A stretch of 64,000 nt of DNA from JACVRW01 sp963764665 (GTDB lineage Bacteria; Actinomycetota; Thermoleophilia; Solirubrobacterales; Thermoleophilaceae): the NCBI GenBank assembly GCA_963764665.1, contig CAVXTL010000017.1, positions 62,001 through 126,000 of the forward strand, written 5' to 3'. The translations under genes and the position numbers were made by a program. The notes under the pieces were generated by a model, which was given only the letters and a program-made list of their open reading frames with translations, made no database searches and was not told the origin of the DNA. Below, piece by piece: positions 49,324 through 57,220 of this stretch (positions are counted from its first letter, which is position 1; every line of letters starts with the position of its first letter).

Positions 49324-50102
49324 CCGGCCGTGCGCGCGTCCACTGCGGCCGGCTCCTCGGGCTGCACCATGCGGAGCACGTCGCGCAGGTAGAGGAGATG
49401 GTCCTTCATGGCTCGCTCGGCGCGTGCCGAATCGCCCTTCTCCACAGCGGCCAGCAGCGCCTGGTGCTGCTCGAGCACCGCGGAATGCACGATCGCCGGC
49501 TCGAGCACCTCGATGAGCGACGGCTGCACGACCTCGAAGATCCAGTCGGTCAGCGCCTGGACCATCCGGTTGCTGCCGGCGGCGGCGATCGTGCGGTGGA
49601 TCTCCATGTCGGTGGCCGCGAGCGTCTCGGAGTCGCCCACGGCGGCGAGCTCGGCCGCCACGGCATCGCGGAGGCGGCTGAGCGTGGCCTCGTCGGGCTG
49701 GTACGCCGCGAGTCCCGCGAGCGGCACCTCCAGCAGGAGCCTTGCGTCCACCAGCTCCTCCAGGGTCACGGCCCCGGTCTCGAGCATCATCGAGATCGCG
49801 TCGCTGAGGCTCTGGCTCATGCCCTGGTCGGCGGTGCGCGCCACGAAGATTCCGCCGCCGGGACCCTTGGTGGCGCGGATCAGGTTGCCGCTGGCGAGCA
49901 GCTTGAGGGCTTCGCGGAGGGTGGGCCGGCTGACGCCGAACTCGGAGGCCAGGTCCTCTTCGCGGCCGAGGAAGTCGTCGGGGCCGAGGCCCTCCTCCTG
50001 GATGTAGTGCTGGATCTGGATCGCCACCTGCTCGCTGGCCCCGCGGATCGCCCGGGCGTCGCTCCGGCCGCGGTGGCGCGTGCGCCTCGGCCGCGTGCTC
50101 AC
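49320..50102 (-). CDS. GntR-family (FadR/FCD type) transcriptional regulator
   Basis: A 260-residue regulator. After a basic tail, the winged helix is ASEQVAIQIQHYIQEEGLGP and REEDLASEFGVSRPTLREAL, with wing IRATKGPGGGIFVAR. The helical FCD ligand domain follows, with metal/ligand positions in ARLLLEVPLAGLAAY, TDMEIHRTIAAAGSN and VLEQHQALLAAVEKGD. It lies inside the gallate-type operon, right after the PaaK-like ligase gene. A palindrome, TCAAA-N3-TTTGA, occurs in front of that operon and before two others in the window. This makes it the best candidate for the operator's binding protein; the link is inferred. Inducer is likely an aromatic acid or CoA ester. Confidence 0.9.
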   Translation of the reverse strand: MSTRPRRTRHRGRSDARAIRGASEQVAIQIQHYIQEEGLGPDDFLGREEDLASEFGVSRPTLREALKLLASGNLIRATKGPGGGIFVARTADQGMSQSLSDAISMMLETGAVTLEELVDARLLLEVPLAGLAAYQPDEATLSRLRDAVAAELAAVGDSETLAATDMEIHRTIAAAGSNRMVQALTDWIFEVVQPSLIEVLEPAIVHSAVLEQHQALLAAVEKGDSARAERAMKDHLLYLRDVLRMVQPEEPAAVDARTAG

Positions 50103-51355
50103 TGCCCCACCAGCCTCACCGAGCGCTCGTCCACCACGCGCCGCGACTTGCCGTCGGGCCGCGGCAGCACGCCGGAGTTGACGGGCACGATCCGCACGCG
50201 CAGCCCGAGCTGCTGGCGCATGATCTCCTGGAGCCGGCGGGCGCCGGAGCCCTCGTCGAGCTCCACCTCGAGCTTGATCTCGTCCATGCCGCTGGGCTCG
50301 GAGTAGAAGGTGATGCGGAACTCGCCCGAGCCGCTCACGTGGCGCACGGCCTCCTCGATGGCCGACGGGTACACGTTCATCCCGCGGATCACCACCATGT
50401 CGTCGGTCCGTCCCACGATCCCGCCCGGGAGCCAGCGGCCCTCGTGGCCGGCCGGGCAGCGCTCGTCGGTGTTCACCACGGCGTCGCCGGTGCGGTAGCG
50501 CAGCACGGGGAAGCCGGTGCGGCGCAGCGGGGTGATCACGAGCTCGCCGCGCTGCCCCACGTCGGCCGGCCGCAGCTCGTCGTCGAGGATCTCGCACACG
50601 AACTCGTCCTCGAGCACGTGGAGGCCGTGGCCGTCGGGGCACGGCGATCCGAACGGCCCGGCCTCGGTCAGGCCCGCGTGGTCCATGCAGGTGGCGTTGA
50701 AGCCCTCCTCGATCCGCGAGCGCACGGCCGGCAGCGACGCCCCGGGCTCGCCGGTGCAGATCACCTGGCGCACCGACTCGAGGGCGTGGTCGAGCCGCTG
50801 CTCCACGGCCACCTCGAGCAAACGGAGCGCGTAGGTAGGAGTGCACCAGACGGCCGTGGCCTCGGTCTCGGCGATCGTCTGGAGCCGCTGCACGGAGGTC
50901 ATCCCGCCGAGCGCCAGCGCCATGGCACCGACCTCCTGGAGGCCCTGATAGGCGGCCCAGAACTGAACGTGGGGGCCGAACGAGAAGGCGAGCGCCACAC
51001 GGTCGCCCGCGCGCACGCCCGCGACCGTGAGCGTGTGGGCGAAGAGCTCCCGCCACCAGGTCCAGTCCTCCGCCGTGTCGAGCACCCGCAGCGGCGGTCC
51101 GGTGGTTCCGCTCGTCTGCCAGAGCTGGGTGTACTGCTCGATCGGGTACGTCAGGTTGGTGCCGAACTGGGGGTGGCGCGCCTGGTCCTCCACCAGCTCG
51201 CGCTTGGCCAGCGGGGGCAGGTCGCCCAGCTGCGGCAGGCCGTCCAGCCCCAGCTGCTCGAGGCGGGAGCGCTGGAAGGCGTTGCGCTCGAGAACGACCT
51301 CGAGCAGCTGGCCGAGGCGGTCGCTCGCCACGGGCGTGAGCGTGCCGGCGCTCAC
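50099..51355 (-). CDS. Phenylacetate-CoA ligase (PaaK)-like adenylate-forming ligase
   Basis: A 418-residue AMP-forming acyl-CoA ligase of the PaaK type. The ATP motif is LWQTSGTTGPPLRVLDT, the adenine-binding area CMDHAGLTEAGPFG, and the hinge/C-terminal motif GRTDDMVVIRGMNVYPSAIE, with PRPDGKSRRVVDER near the end containing the catalytic lysine. It activates a carboxylic acid with ATP and CoA; aromatic acids are the usual substrates. The GTG at 51355 was chosen for the GGAGG upstream; an earlier GTG at 51379 is less well placed. It is the first gene of the seven-gene minus-strand operon. Its place with gallate-type genes is unusual and leaves the substrate open. Confidence 0.85.
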   Translation of the reverse strand: MSAGTLTPVASDRLGQLLEVVLERNAFQRSRLEQLGLDGLPQLGDLPPLAKRELVEDQARHPQFGTNLTYPIEQYTQLWQTSGTTGPPLRVLDTAEDWTWWRELFAHTLTVAGVRAGDRVALAFSFGPHVQFWAAYQGLQEVGAMALALGGMTSVQRLQTIAETEATAVWCTPTYALRLLEVAVEQRLDHALESVRQVICTGEPGASLPAVRSRIEEGFNATCMDHAGLTEAGPFGSPCPDGHGLHVLEDEFVCEILDDELRPADVGQRGELVITPLRRTGFPVLRYRTGDAVVNTDERCPAGHEGRWLPGGIVGRTDDMVVIRGMNVYPSAIEEAVRHVSGSGEFRITFYSEPSGMDEIKLEVELDEGSGARRLQEIMRQQLGLRVRIVPVNSGVLPRPDGKSRRVVDERSVRLVGQ

Positions 51356-51513
51356 CGCGGCGCCTCCGCCGCAGAGCACACATCAAAGTATTTGACGCTT
51401 GAGTTCAAACCGGGCCCGGAGGAGCATAGGCCCACGGATCGGCGGGCAGAGCCGGTCCGTGCAATTCATCTATATTGTTTGGTTTGTTAGCTTACCGTGG
51501 GAGAGGGAGCAAG
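51356..51513. promoter_or_regulatory. Divergent control region with operator-like palindrome
   Basis: This 158-base gap separates the PaaK-led operon from the methyltransferase fusion gene. CATCAAAGTATTTGAC at 51381-51396 contains the perfect palindrome TCAAA-GTA-TTTGA (51383-51395). The same pattern, CATCAAA-N3-TTTGA, is found on the other strand at 17094-17108 and, with one change, at 56335-56349. A TATATT at 51471-51476 about 38 bases before the GTG at 51514 could be a plus-strand -10 element, and a purine-rich GAGAGGGAG serves as ribosome site. Autoregulation by the GntR protein encoded in the minus-strand operon is the simplest reading. Confidence 0.6.
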
Positions 51514-53292
51514 GTGAGCCAGACGGGTCCGGTGCGCATGCAGCGCTCGCCCGCGTACAGCCGGGTGGAGCAGCTGCTGGCCCGCGACCAGTGCGTGATC
51601 CTCGACGGCGGCATCGCGACCGAGCTCGGTGAGCTCGAGATCCCCGGCTACGAGCAGCGCGACGAGGCGCTCTGGGGCACCTGGGCGCTTCTCAACGCAC
51701 CGCGCTCGGTCACGCGCGTGCACCGCGCCTACGCCGAGGTGGGCTGCAACGTCATCTCCACCAACACCTGGGGCATCCAGGAGGCGATGAACGGCGAGCG
51801 CGGCCCGGCTGGGGCGCCGCCGGCCGACTGGATGGAGCTAGCGCGGCGCGGCATCCGGCTGGCGCGCCAGGCCACCGGCGAGCTCGGCCGCACGAACGAC
51901 TGCGCGGTGGCGTTCAGCCTGCACGGCGACGTGGACGACGAGCACGGCCTCGACCGGCTCGAGCTGCTCGCCCGCGTGTTCGAGGACGAACCGCCCGACC
52001 TGGTGCTGCTCGAGACCATGTCCCTGATCCGCGACACCACGTTCGACGCGGTGGAGACCACGGTGGCCGCGGGGTTCCCGGTGTGGCTGAGCTTCCGCCG
52101 CTGCCGGCACGGCCTGTGCGGCGTCTTCGGCCAGCACTGGGGCGGTCCCGAGGGCGACCTGTTCGGCCGCGCTGCGCGGCGTTTCGAGGAGATGGGCGTG
52201 GGCGCGCTGCTCATCAACTGCATCCCGCCCGATCACGTGGAGGGCATGCTCTCCTGGCTGCGCGACTTCACCGACCTTCCGCTAGGCGCATACCCCAATC
52301 TCGGCTACTACACGGAGTCGGGATGGGCCTCCGACAACCGGATCGGCGGGCCCGAGTACGCGGAGCTGGCCGCCGACTGGCGCGACGAGGGCGCGCAGAT
52401 CATCGGCGGCTGCTGCGGCGTGCGCCCGCACCACATCGCGGCGGCGCGCGAGCGCCTCGCGGAGACAAAGCCGGGCGCGAGGCGCCCGGAGCGCGACCCG
52501 GCCGGGCAGAACGCGGACGTGGTCCCTATCCCGGAGGCGGCACCGTGGAGCGACGAGCACGAGCGCTCGCTCTACCCGCTTCCGATGCCGCGGATCATGG
52601 TCGAGCCCGGCGTGTTCGCACCCACTCCCGGCAGCTTCCTCGCCTGGAAGCACGTGTTCACGAACCGGATCGGGGAGGGCAGGCGCTGCCTCGACGTGGG
52701 CTGCGGCACCGGCCTACTCACCACCCAGCTGGCGCTCAACGGCGCCACCCACGTGCACGCCATCGACATCGACGAGCGCGCCGTGGCCAACACGCTCAGC
52801 AACGCCTTCCGCAACGGGCTGGCCGAGCGCGTGTCCGGCGAGCAGGTGGACCTCTACCCCTGGGATCCCGACCAGCGCTACGAGATCGTGGTGGCCAGCC
52901 TCTACCAGATGCCTAACGACCCGTTCGAGCAGCTCTCGAGCCACCGGCCGCTCGACTACTGGGGCCGCAGCCTGCTCGACCACCTGCTCGGCCTGCTGCC
53001 GAGCCTGTTGGAGGCCGACGGGCGCGCCTACGTGATGCAGCTCTCGATCCTTAGCCAGGAGGAGACCTTGCGAGCGCTCGAGCGCAACGGGCTGCGCTCA
53101 CGTGTCGTGGACTTCGCCTGCTTCGAGTTCAGCCCGCTCTTTCACCAGTACGACGAGCAGATCCACCGCGTGGAGGAGCTCTCGGACGCCTACCACCTCA
53201 CATTCGGAGAGGACGACACGATGGTTGCCTACCTGTTGGAGATCGAGTTCAAGGAGGGCGTGGCGCCGCGGCCGCCGCGCCAGGCCGCATGA
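51514..53292 (+). CDS. Homocysteine S-methyltransferase / SAM-dependent methyltransferase fusion
   Basis: A 592-residue two-domain protein. Residues ~15-330 are a homocysteine S-methyltransferase barrel: VILDGGIATELGELEIPG at the start, a cysteine in LLINCIPPDHVEG near 236, and GGCCGVRPHHIAAAR near 297, matching the three zinc cysteines of that family. Residues ~350-592 are a class I SAM-dependent methyltransferase: CLDVGCGTGLLTTQLALNGA with AIDIDERAVANT, then an unusual VVASLYQMPNDPFEQL in the motif IV region. I do not know a characterised protein with this fusion. It might move methyl groups between an aromatic methyl ether or methylated intermediate, homocysteine and SAM. The GTG at 51514 follows GGGAGCAAG. 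Confidence 0.85.
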   Translation: MSQTGPVRMQRSPAYSRVEQLLARDQCVILDGGIATELGELEIPGYEQRDEALWGTWALLNAPRSVTRVHRAYAEVGCNVISTNTWGIQEAMNGERGPAGAPPADWMELARRGIRLARQATGELGRTNDCAVAFSLHGDVDDEHGLDRLELLARVFEDEPPDLVLLETMSLIRDTTFDAVETTVAAGFPVWLSFRRCRHGLCGVFGQHWGGPEGDLFGRAARRFEEMGVGALLINCIPPDHVEGMLSWLRDFTDLPLGAYPNLGYYTESGWASDNRIGGPEYAELAADWRDEGAQIIGGCCGVRPHHIAAARERLAETKPGARRPERDPAGQNADVVPIPEAAPWSDEHERSLYPLPMPRIMVEPGVFAPTPGSFLAWKHVFTNRIGEGRRCLDVGCGTGLLTTQLALNGATHVHAIDIDERAVANTLSNAFRNGLAERVSGEQVDLYPWDPDQRYEIVVASLYQMPNDPFEQLSSHRPLDYWGRSLLDHLLGLLPSLLEADGRAYVMQLSILSQEETLRALERNGLRSRVVDFACFEFSPLFHQYDEQIHRVEELSDAYHLTFGEDDTMVAYLLEIEFKEGVAPRPPRQAA

Positions 53293-53978
53293 CCGTCGCT
53301 GCGCGGTCGCCGCTGAACGAGCGTGCCCGCCAGGCCGGCGCGCGCTTCGCGATCCGCGGCGGATCGGAGGTGGCCGCGAGCTACGGGCCGGTGGCCGCGG
53401 AGATCGCCGCCTGCCGCGCCAGCGCCGGGATAGCCGACCGCTCCTACGTGGCCAAGCTGGAGCTGCGCGGGCCCGCCGCGGCGCTGGCCGCCGTGATCGC
53501 GGAGCGCGCGGGCGCCGCGCCCGAGCCGGGCGCCGCCCTGCATCACTCCGGCGTGTGGTGGTGCCTTCCCACCGCCGACCGTGCGCTCGTGCTGGCCACC
53601 CGCGCCGTGGACGGACCGCCGCGCGACGAGCTCGAGCGAGAGCTGGCAGCGGACGGCGGAACGGTCGAGGACGTGACCGTGGCGCTGGGCGTAATCGAGT
53701 TGGCGGGGCCGCGCGCCACGGAGCTGCTCGACAGCGTTCTGGATGCTCCGCTCGATTTGCCCGACGGGCGGCTCGGCGAGAGCTCGGCGGGCGGCGTGGC
53801 CCTGACCGTCCTGCGCGAGCGCGGCGACCGCCTGCTGCTGCTGTGCGAGGCCGGCTCGGCGGAGGCGCTTTGGGATGCGCTCAGCGAGGCCGGACGACCG
53901 CTGCGCGCCGCGCACGTGGGCGTGGACGCCCTGGAGCGACTAGAGGCGGCGCCCACCGGCGCCGGGGCACGGAACTAA
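53289..53978 (+). CDS. GcvT/SoxG-like folate-binding domain protein
   Basis: A 229-residue protein like the N-terminal, folate-binding part of aminomethyltransferase (GcvT) or the gamma subunit of sarcosine oxidase. The region SYGPVAAEIAACRASAGIAD, then RSYVAKLELRGPAAALA, is the usual opening, and LGVIELAGPRATELLDSVLD is the middle repeat. It is shorter than GcvT (~360 residues). In Sphingobium, GcvT relatives (LigM, DesA) take methyl groups from vanillate or syringate onto tetrahydrofolate. The ATGA overlap with the methyltransferase fusion suggests a coupled methyl-transfer pair; whether it demethylates an aromatic is inference. Convergent with the MFS gene. Confidence 0.78.
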   Translation: MTVAARSPLNERARQAGARFAIRGGSEVAASYGPVAAEIAACRASAGIADRSYVAKLELRGPAAALAAVIAERAGAAPEPGAALHHSGVWWCLPTADRALVLATRAVDGPPRDELERELAADGGTVEDVTVALGVIELAGPRATELLDSVLDAPLDLPDGRLGESSAGGVALTVLRERGDRLLLLCEAGSAEALWDALSEAGRPLRAAHVGVDALERLEAAPTGAGARN

Positions 53979-53986
53979 TCAACCAT

Positions 53987-55123
53987 CTAGCGTGCCGCCG
54001 ACCGGCGCGTGGCCAGCGTGGTGGCGGCCGCGAGCAGCGCGAAGCCGGCGCAGACCACCCACGCGGCGCTGAAATGGTCGTGCTCGGCCAGCAGGCCCAC
54101 GATCAGCGGACCGGTGACCGCACCCGCGAAGAGCCCGGTCATCATCACTCCCACCGCCCACGCCGGCGCCTGCGGGCTGCGCTGCACCACGGCGAGCGTG
54201 AGCGCCCCTGGCCAGGCCCAGCCGAGGCTGCCCGCCAGCATGGCCCCGATCACGATCGGTGCCGACTCGCCGTTGATCAGGAGCAGGTACCCCGCCACGC
54301 TCAGCGCGAGCATGGCCACCACCGGCCCGAGCGGCTCCTGGCGACGGCGGTCGAGCAGCGCGCCGAGGCTGATGCGGCTGAGGGTGGCCGCGGCGCTGAC
54401 CCCGCCGAGGAGGAGGCCCGCCGACCCCTCCCCGATCCCGCTGTGCACCGAGTAGAGGACGAGGAAGGAGACGAAGCCCACGCCGGCGGCGCTGGCCAGC
54501 GCGGCGGCCAGCGCGAGGGCGTGCACGCTCGTGATGCCCGCCGGCGGCCGAGCCCGTGTGGAGGCCTGTGGCGAATCAGCGGCGCGCGGCGCCAGCGCCA
54601 CCGCGCCCACCGCGAGCACGGCTGCCACGAGGAAGGCCCACCGCCAGCCGAACGGGATCGCCACCGCGGGCAGCGACAGCCCGGCGAGCAGGGCGCCCAG
54701 CGAGGCGCCCGACTGCTGCGCGCCGAAGGCGAGCCCCTGCCGCTCGACGGCCACCTCGCGTCTGAGCAGCGCGCTCACGGCCGGGCCGCCGATGGCGTTG
54801 CCGGCCCCGCCGATCAGCAGAAGCGGCAGCAGGCTCGCTGTGGACTCCGCCAACGCCGCGGTGGCCACGCAGGACAGCGCGGTGCAGGCCGCGCCCAGCT
54901 GCGCTCCGCGCGTGGCGCCGATCCGCTCGACCAGCCTGCCGGCGGGCGTGGAGCAGAGGCACGAGACCACGTAGAAGGTGGCCACCGCGAGCCCCACGGA
55001 GGAGTCTCCGAACGCGAAGTCGTCGCGGATGCGCGGAGCCAGGCTCGCCGTGAGGAACCCCGGCATCACGCCGGCCACGATCAGCCCGGTGCCCGCCACG
55101 AGCGCGCGCCGCGGGCGGCTCAT
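53987..55123 (-). CDS. MFS transporter
   Basis: A 378-residue major-facilitator protein with about twelve hydrophobic helices, beginning LVAGTGLIVAGVMPGFLTAS. The conserved loop 2-3 region is AGRLVERIGATRGAQLGAA, a weak form of motif A, and helix packing glycines are abundant. The amino-acid pattern suggests an uptake or efflux carrier for small organic acids, possibly 4-hydroxybenzoate given its neighbour pobA, but specificity cannot be read. ATG at 55123, divergent from pobA with only five bases between start codons. Confidence 0.88.
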   Translation of the reverse strand: MSRPRRALVAGTGLIVAGVMPGFLTASLAPRIRDDFAFGDSSVGLAVATFYVVSCLCSTPAGRLVERIGATRGAQLGAACTALSCVATAALAESTASLLPLLLIGGAGNAIGGPAVSALLRREVAVERQGLAFGAQQSGASLGALLAGLSLPAVAIPFGWRWAFLVAAVLAVGAVALAPRAADSPQASTRARPPAGITSVHALALAAALASAAGVGFVSFLVLYSVHSGIGEGSAGLLLGGVSAAATLSRISLGALLDRRRQEPLGPVVAMLALSVAGYLLLINGESAPIVIGAMLAGSLGWAWPGALTLAVVQRSPQAPAWAVGVMMTGLFAGAVTGPLIVGLLAEHDHFSAAWVVCAGFALLAAATTLATRRSAAR

Positions 55124-55128
55124 ACGCT

Positions 55129-56322
55129 GTGACCGTGGCCGAACGCACCCAGGTGGGCATCGTCGGGGCCGGGCCCGCCGGCCTCGTGCTGGGCCAGCTG
55201 CTCCACCGGGCCGGGATCGAGGCGGTGGTGCTGGAGGCGCGTAACCGCGAGTACGTCGAGCAGCGCGTGCGCGCCGGGGTGCTCGAGCAGGGCACCGTGG
55301 ACCTGCTCAAGGACATGGGCGTGGGGGAGCGCCTCGAGCGCGAGGGGCTCGTGCACCACGGGGTGGAGCTGCGCTTCGACGGCGAGGGGCACCGGATCCC
55401 GTTCGGCGAGCTCACCGGCGGGCGCGGCATCACGATCTACGGGCAGCAGGAGGTGGTGAAGGACCTGATCGCGGCGCGGCTCGACGCCGGCGCCGAGCTG
55501 CTCTTCAACGTCGAGGACGTGAGCGTTCACGAGCTCGACTCCGAGCAGCCCTCGATCCGCTTCCGCCGCGACGGCGAGGAGCGCGAGCTCCGGTGCGACG
55601 TGATCGCCGGCTGCGACGGCTTCCACGGCGTCTGTCGCGACTCGCTGCCCGAGGGAGTGCTCACCATCCACGAGCGCACCTACCCGTTCGCCTGGCTCGG
55701 GATTCTCGCCCGCGTGGCGCCGTCCCACGACGAGCTCATCTACTGCCACCACGACCGCGGCTTCGCGCTGCACAGCATGCGCTCCCCGGACGTGACCCGG
55801 CTGTACCTCCAGTGCGACCCCGGCGAGGACATCGCCGAATGGCCCGACGAGCGCATCTGGGAGGAGCTCCACCTGCGCTTCGCGTCCGACGGCTGGTCGC
55901 TCACCGAGGGCCCCGTGATCGAGAAGGGCATCACGCCGATGCGGAGCTTCGTGGCGGCGCCGATGCAGCACGGCCGCCTCTATCTCGCGGGCGACGCGGT
56001 CCACATCGTGCCGCCCACCGGCGCGAAGGGGCTCAACCTCGCGGTGGCCGACGTCCGCGTGCTGGCGGACGCGCTCGTGGCCTCGTTCCAGCGGGACGAC
56101 GACTCGCTGCTGCGCTTCTACTCGGACCGCTGCCTCGAGCGCGTCTGGCGCACCCAGTTCTTCTCCTGGTGGATGACCTCGATGTTCCATCGGATGCCCG
56201 ACGACCACGACGGCTTCCAGGCTCGGCTCCAGCGCGCGCAACTCGCCTACGTGTGCTCCTCGCGGGCCGCGGCCACGTCGCTTGCGGAGAGCTACGTCGG
56301 CGCCGCCGGCGACATCGCCTGA
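55129..56322 (+). CDS. pobA: 4-Hydroxybenzoate 3-monooxygenase
   Basis: A 397-residue flavin hydroxylase that converts 4-hydroxybenzoate to protocatechuate with NAD(P)H and O2. The FAD motif is VGIVGAGPAGLVLGQLL, then YVEQRVRAGVLEQGTVDLL typical of PobA, CDVIAGCDGFHGVCRDSLP for the DG motif, and GRLYLAGDAVHIVPPTGAKG for the second FAD motif. Length is the family standard (about 394). It supplies substrate to pcaHG in the same region. A GTG at 55129 is used; a second GTG lies two codons on. Neither has a clear Shine-Dalgarno. The adjacent MFS gene starts five bases away on the other strand. Confidence 0.95.
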   Translation: MTVAERTQVGIVGAGPAGLVLGQLLHRAGIEAVVLEARNREYVEQRVRAGVLEQGTVDLLKDMGVGERLEREGLVHHGVELRFDGEGHRIPFGELTGGRGITIYGQQEVVKDLIAARLDAGAELLFNVEDVSVHELDSEQPSIRFRRDGEERELRCDVIAGCDGFHGVCRDSLPEGVLTIHERTYPFAWLGILARVAPSHDELIYCHHDRGFALHSMRSPDVTRLYLQCDPGEDIAEWPDERIWEELHLRFASDGWSLTEGPVIEKGITPMRSFVAAPMQHGRLYLAGDAVHIVPPTGAKGLNLAVADVRVLADALVASFQRDDDSLLRFYSDRCLERVWRTQFFSWWMTSMFHRMPDDHDGFQARLQRAQLAYVCSSRAAATSLAESYVGAAGDIA

Positions 56323-56419
56323 ATGTCCGGCAAGACAAATTGTTTGATGTATTCTGTCGGCTTCGGTCGCCCGGCGCGCTGAGCCGGGCGAATCGCGCTA
56401 AAGGAGGGGAATCCGAGAC
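56323..56419 (+). promoter_or_regulatory. Promoter region of the pca operon with operator-like palindrome
   Basis: The 97 bases between pobA and the CoA-transferase gene contain CAAATTGTTTGATG (56336-56349), identical over 14 bases to the site at 17095-17108. The palindrome here is ACAAA-TTG-TTTGA, one base off perfect. The site overlaps TTGTTT and TATTCT, which could be promoter elements, so binding would probably repress. AAAGGAGGGG lies before the GTG at 56420. Confidence 0.55.
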
Positions 56420-57220
56420 GTGGCGGAGCTCATGTCGCTCGACGAGGCGGTGCGCGAGCTGGTGCACGACGGCGACACCGTCGCGCTCGAGGGCTTCACC
56501 CACCTGATCCCGTTCGCCGCGGGACACGAGATCGTGCGCCAGCGTAGGCGCGACCTCACGCTCATCCGGATGACGCCCGACCTGGTCTACGACCAGCTGA
56601 TCGGCATGGGTTGCGCGCGCAAGCTCGTGTTCTCCTGGGGCGGGAACCCGGGGGTGGGATCGCTCCGCCGCTTTCGCGACGCGGTCGAGAACGACTGGCC
56701 GGCGCCCATCGAGCTCGAGGAGCACAGCCATGCGGGGATGGCCAACCGCTACGCCGCGGGCGCGTCAAACCTGCCGTTCGGCGTGCTGCGCGGGTACGAG
56801 GGCACCGAGCTGATGCGCAAGTCGAGCAACGTGACCCGCCTCAAGTGCCCGTTCACCGGCGAGACGCTGGCGGCCGTGCGCGCGATCCGCCCCGACGTGG
56901 GGATCGTGCACGCCCAGCGCGCCGACCGCGAGGGGAACGTGCAGCTCTGGGGCATCATCGGCGTGCAGAAGGAGGTGGTGCTCGCCTCGGAGCGCTCGCT
57001 CGTGACGGTCGAGGAGATCGTGGACGAGCTCGAGCCGCAGCCCGGCGCCGTGGTGCTGCCCACGTGGGTCACGACCGCGGTGGCCGTGGCGCCGCGCGGC
57101 GCGCACCCGTCCTACGCCCACGGCTACTACGACCGCGACAACGGCTTCTATCAGCGCTGGGATGCGATCAGCAGCGACCGCGACAGCTTCCGCTCCTGGA
57201 TGGAGGAGAACGTCGGATGA
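56420..57220 (+). CDS. pcaI: CoA-transferase subunit A (3-oxoadipate CoA-transferase-type)
   Basis: The 266-residue alpha subunit of a class I CoA transferase. VALEGFTHLIPFAAGHEIVR, then RMTPDLVYDQLIGMGCARKL, and VFSWGGNPGVGSLRRFRDAV are family landmarks of the actinobacterial protocatechuate-linked form, as is AHPSYAHGYYDRDN near the end. It pairs with the next gene and moves CoA from succinyl-CoA to 3-oxoadipate, the last but one step of the beta-ketoadipate pathway. Because this subgroup is related to glutaconate CoA-transferases, the acceptor is inferred from the pca genes. GTG start with a good AGGAGG upstream; ATGA overlap with subunit B. Confidence 0.88.
   Translation: MAELMSLDEAVRELVHDGDTVALEGFTHLIPFAAGHEIVRQRRRDLTLIRMTPDLVYDQLIGMGCARKLVFSWGGNPGVGSLRRFRDAVENDWPAPIELEEHSHAGMANRYAAGASNLPFGVLRGYEGTELMRKSSNVTRLKCPFTGETLAAVRAIRPDVGIVHAQRADREGNVQLWGIIGVQKEVVLASERSLVTVEEIVDELEPQPGAVVLPTWVTTAVAVAPRGAHPSYAHGYYDRDNGFYQRWDAISSDRDSFRSWMEENVG

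Noticed and set aside
51471..51490. A fourth operator copy around TATATTGTTTGGTTTG
   Set aside because: It shares ATTGTTTG with the palindromic sites, but the left half does not match and no inverted repeat forms. It is more likely part of a promoter.
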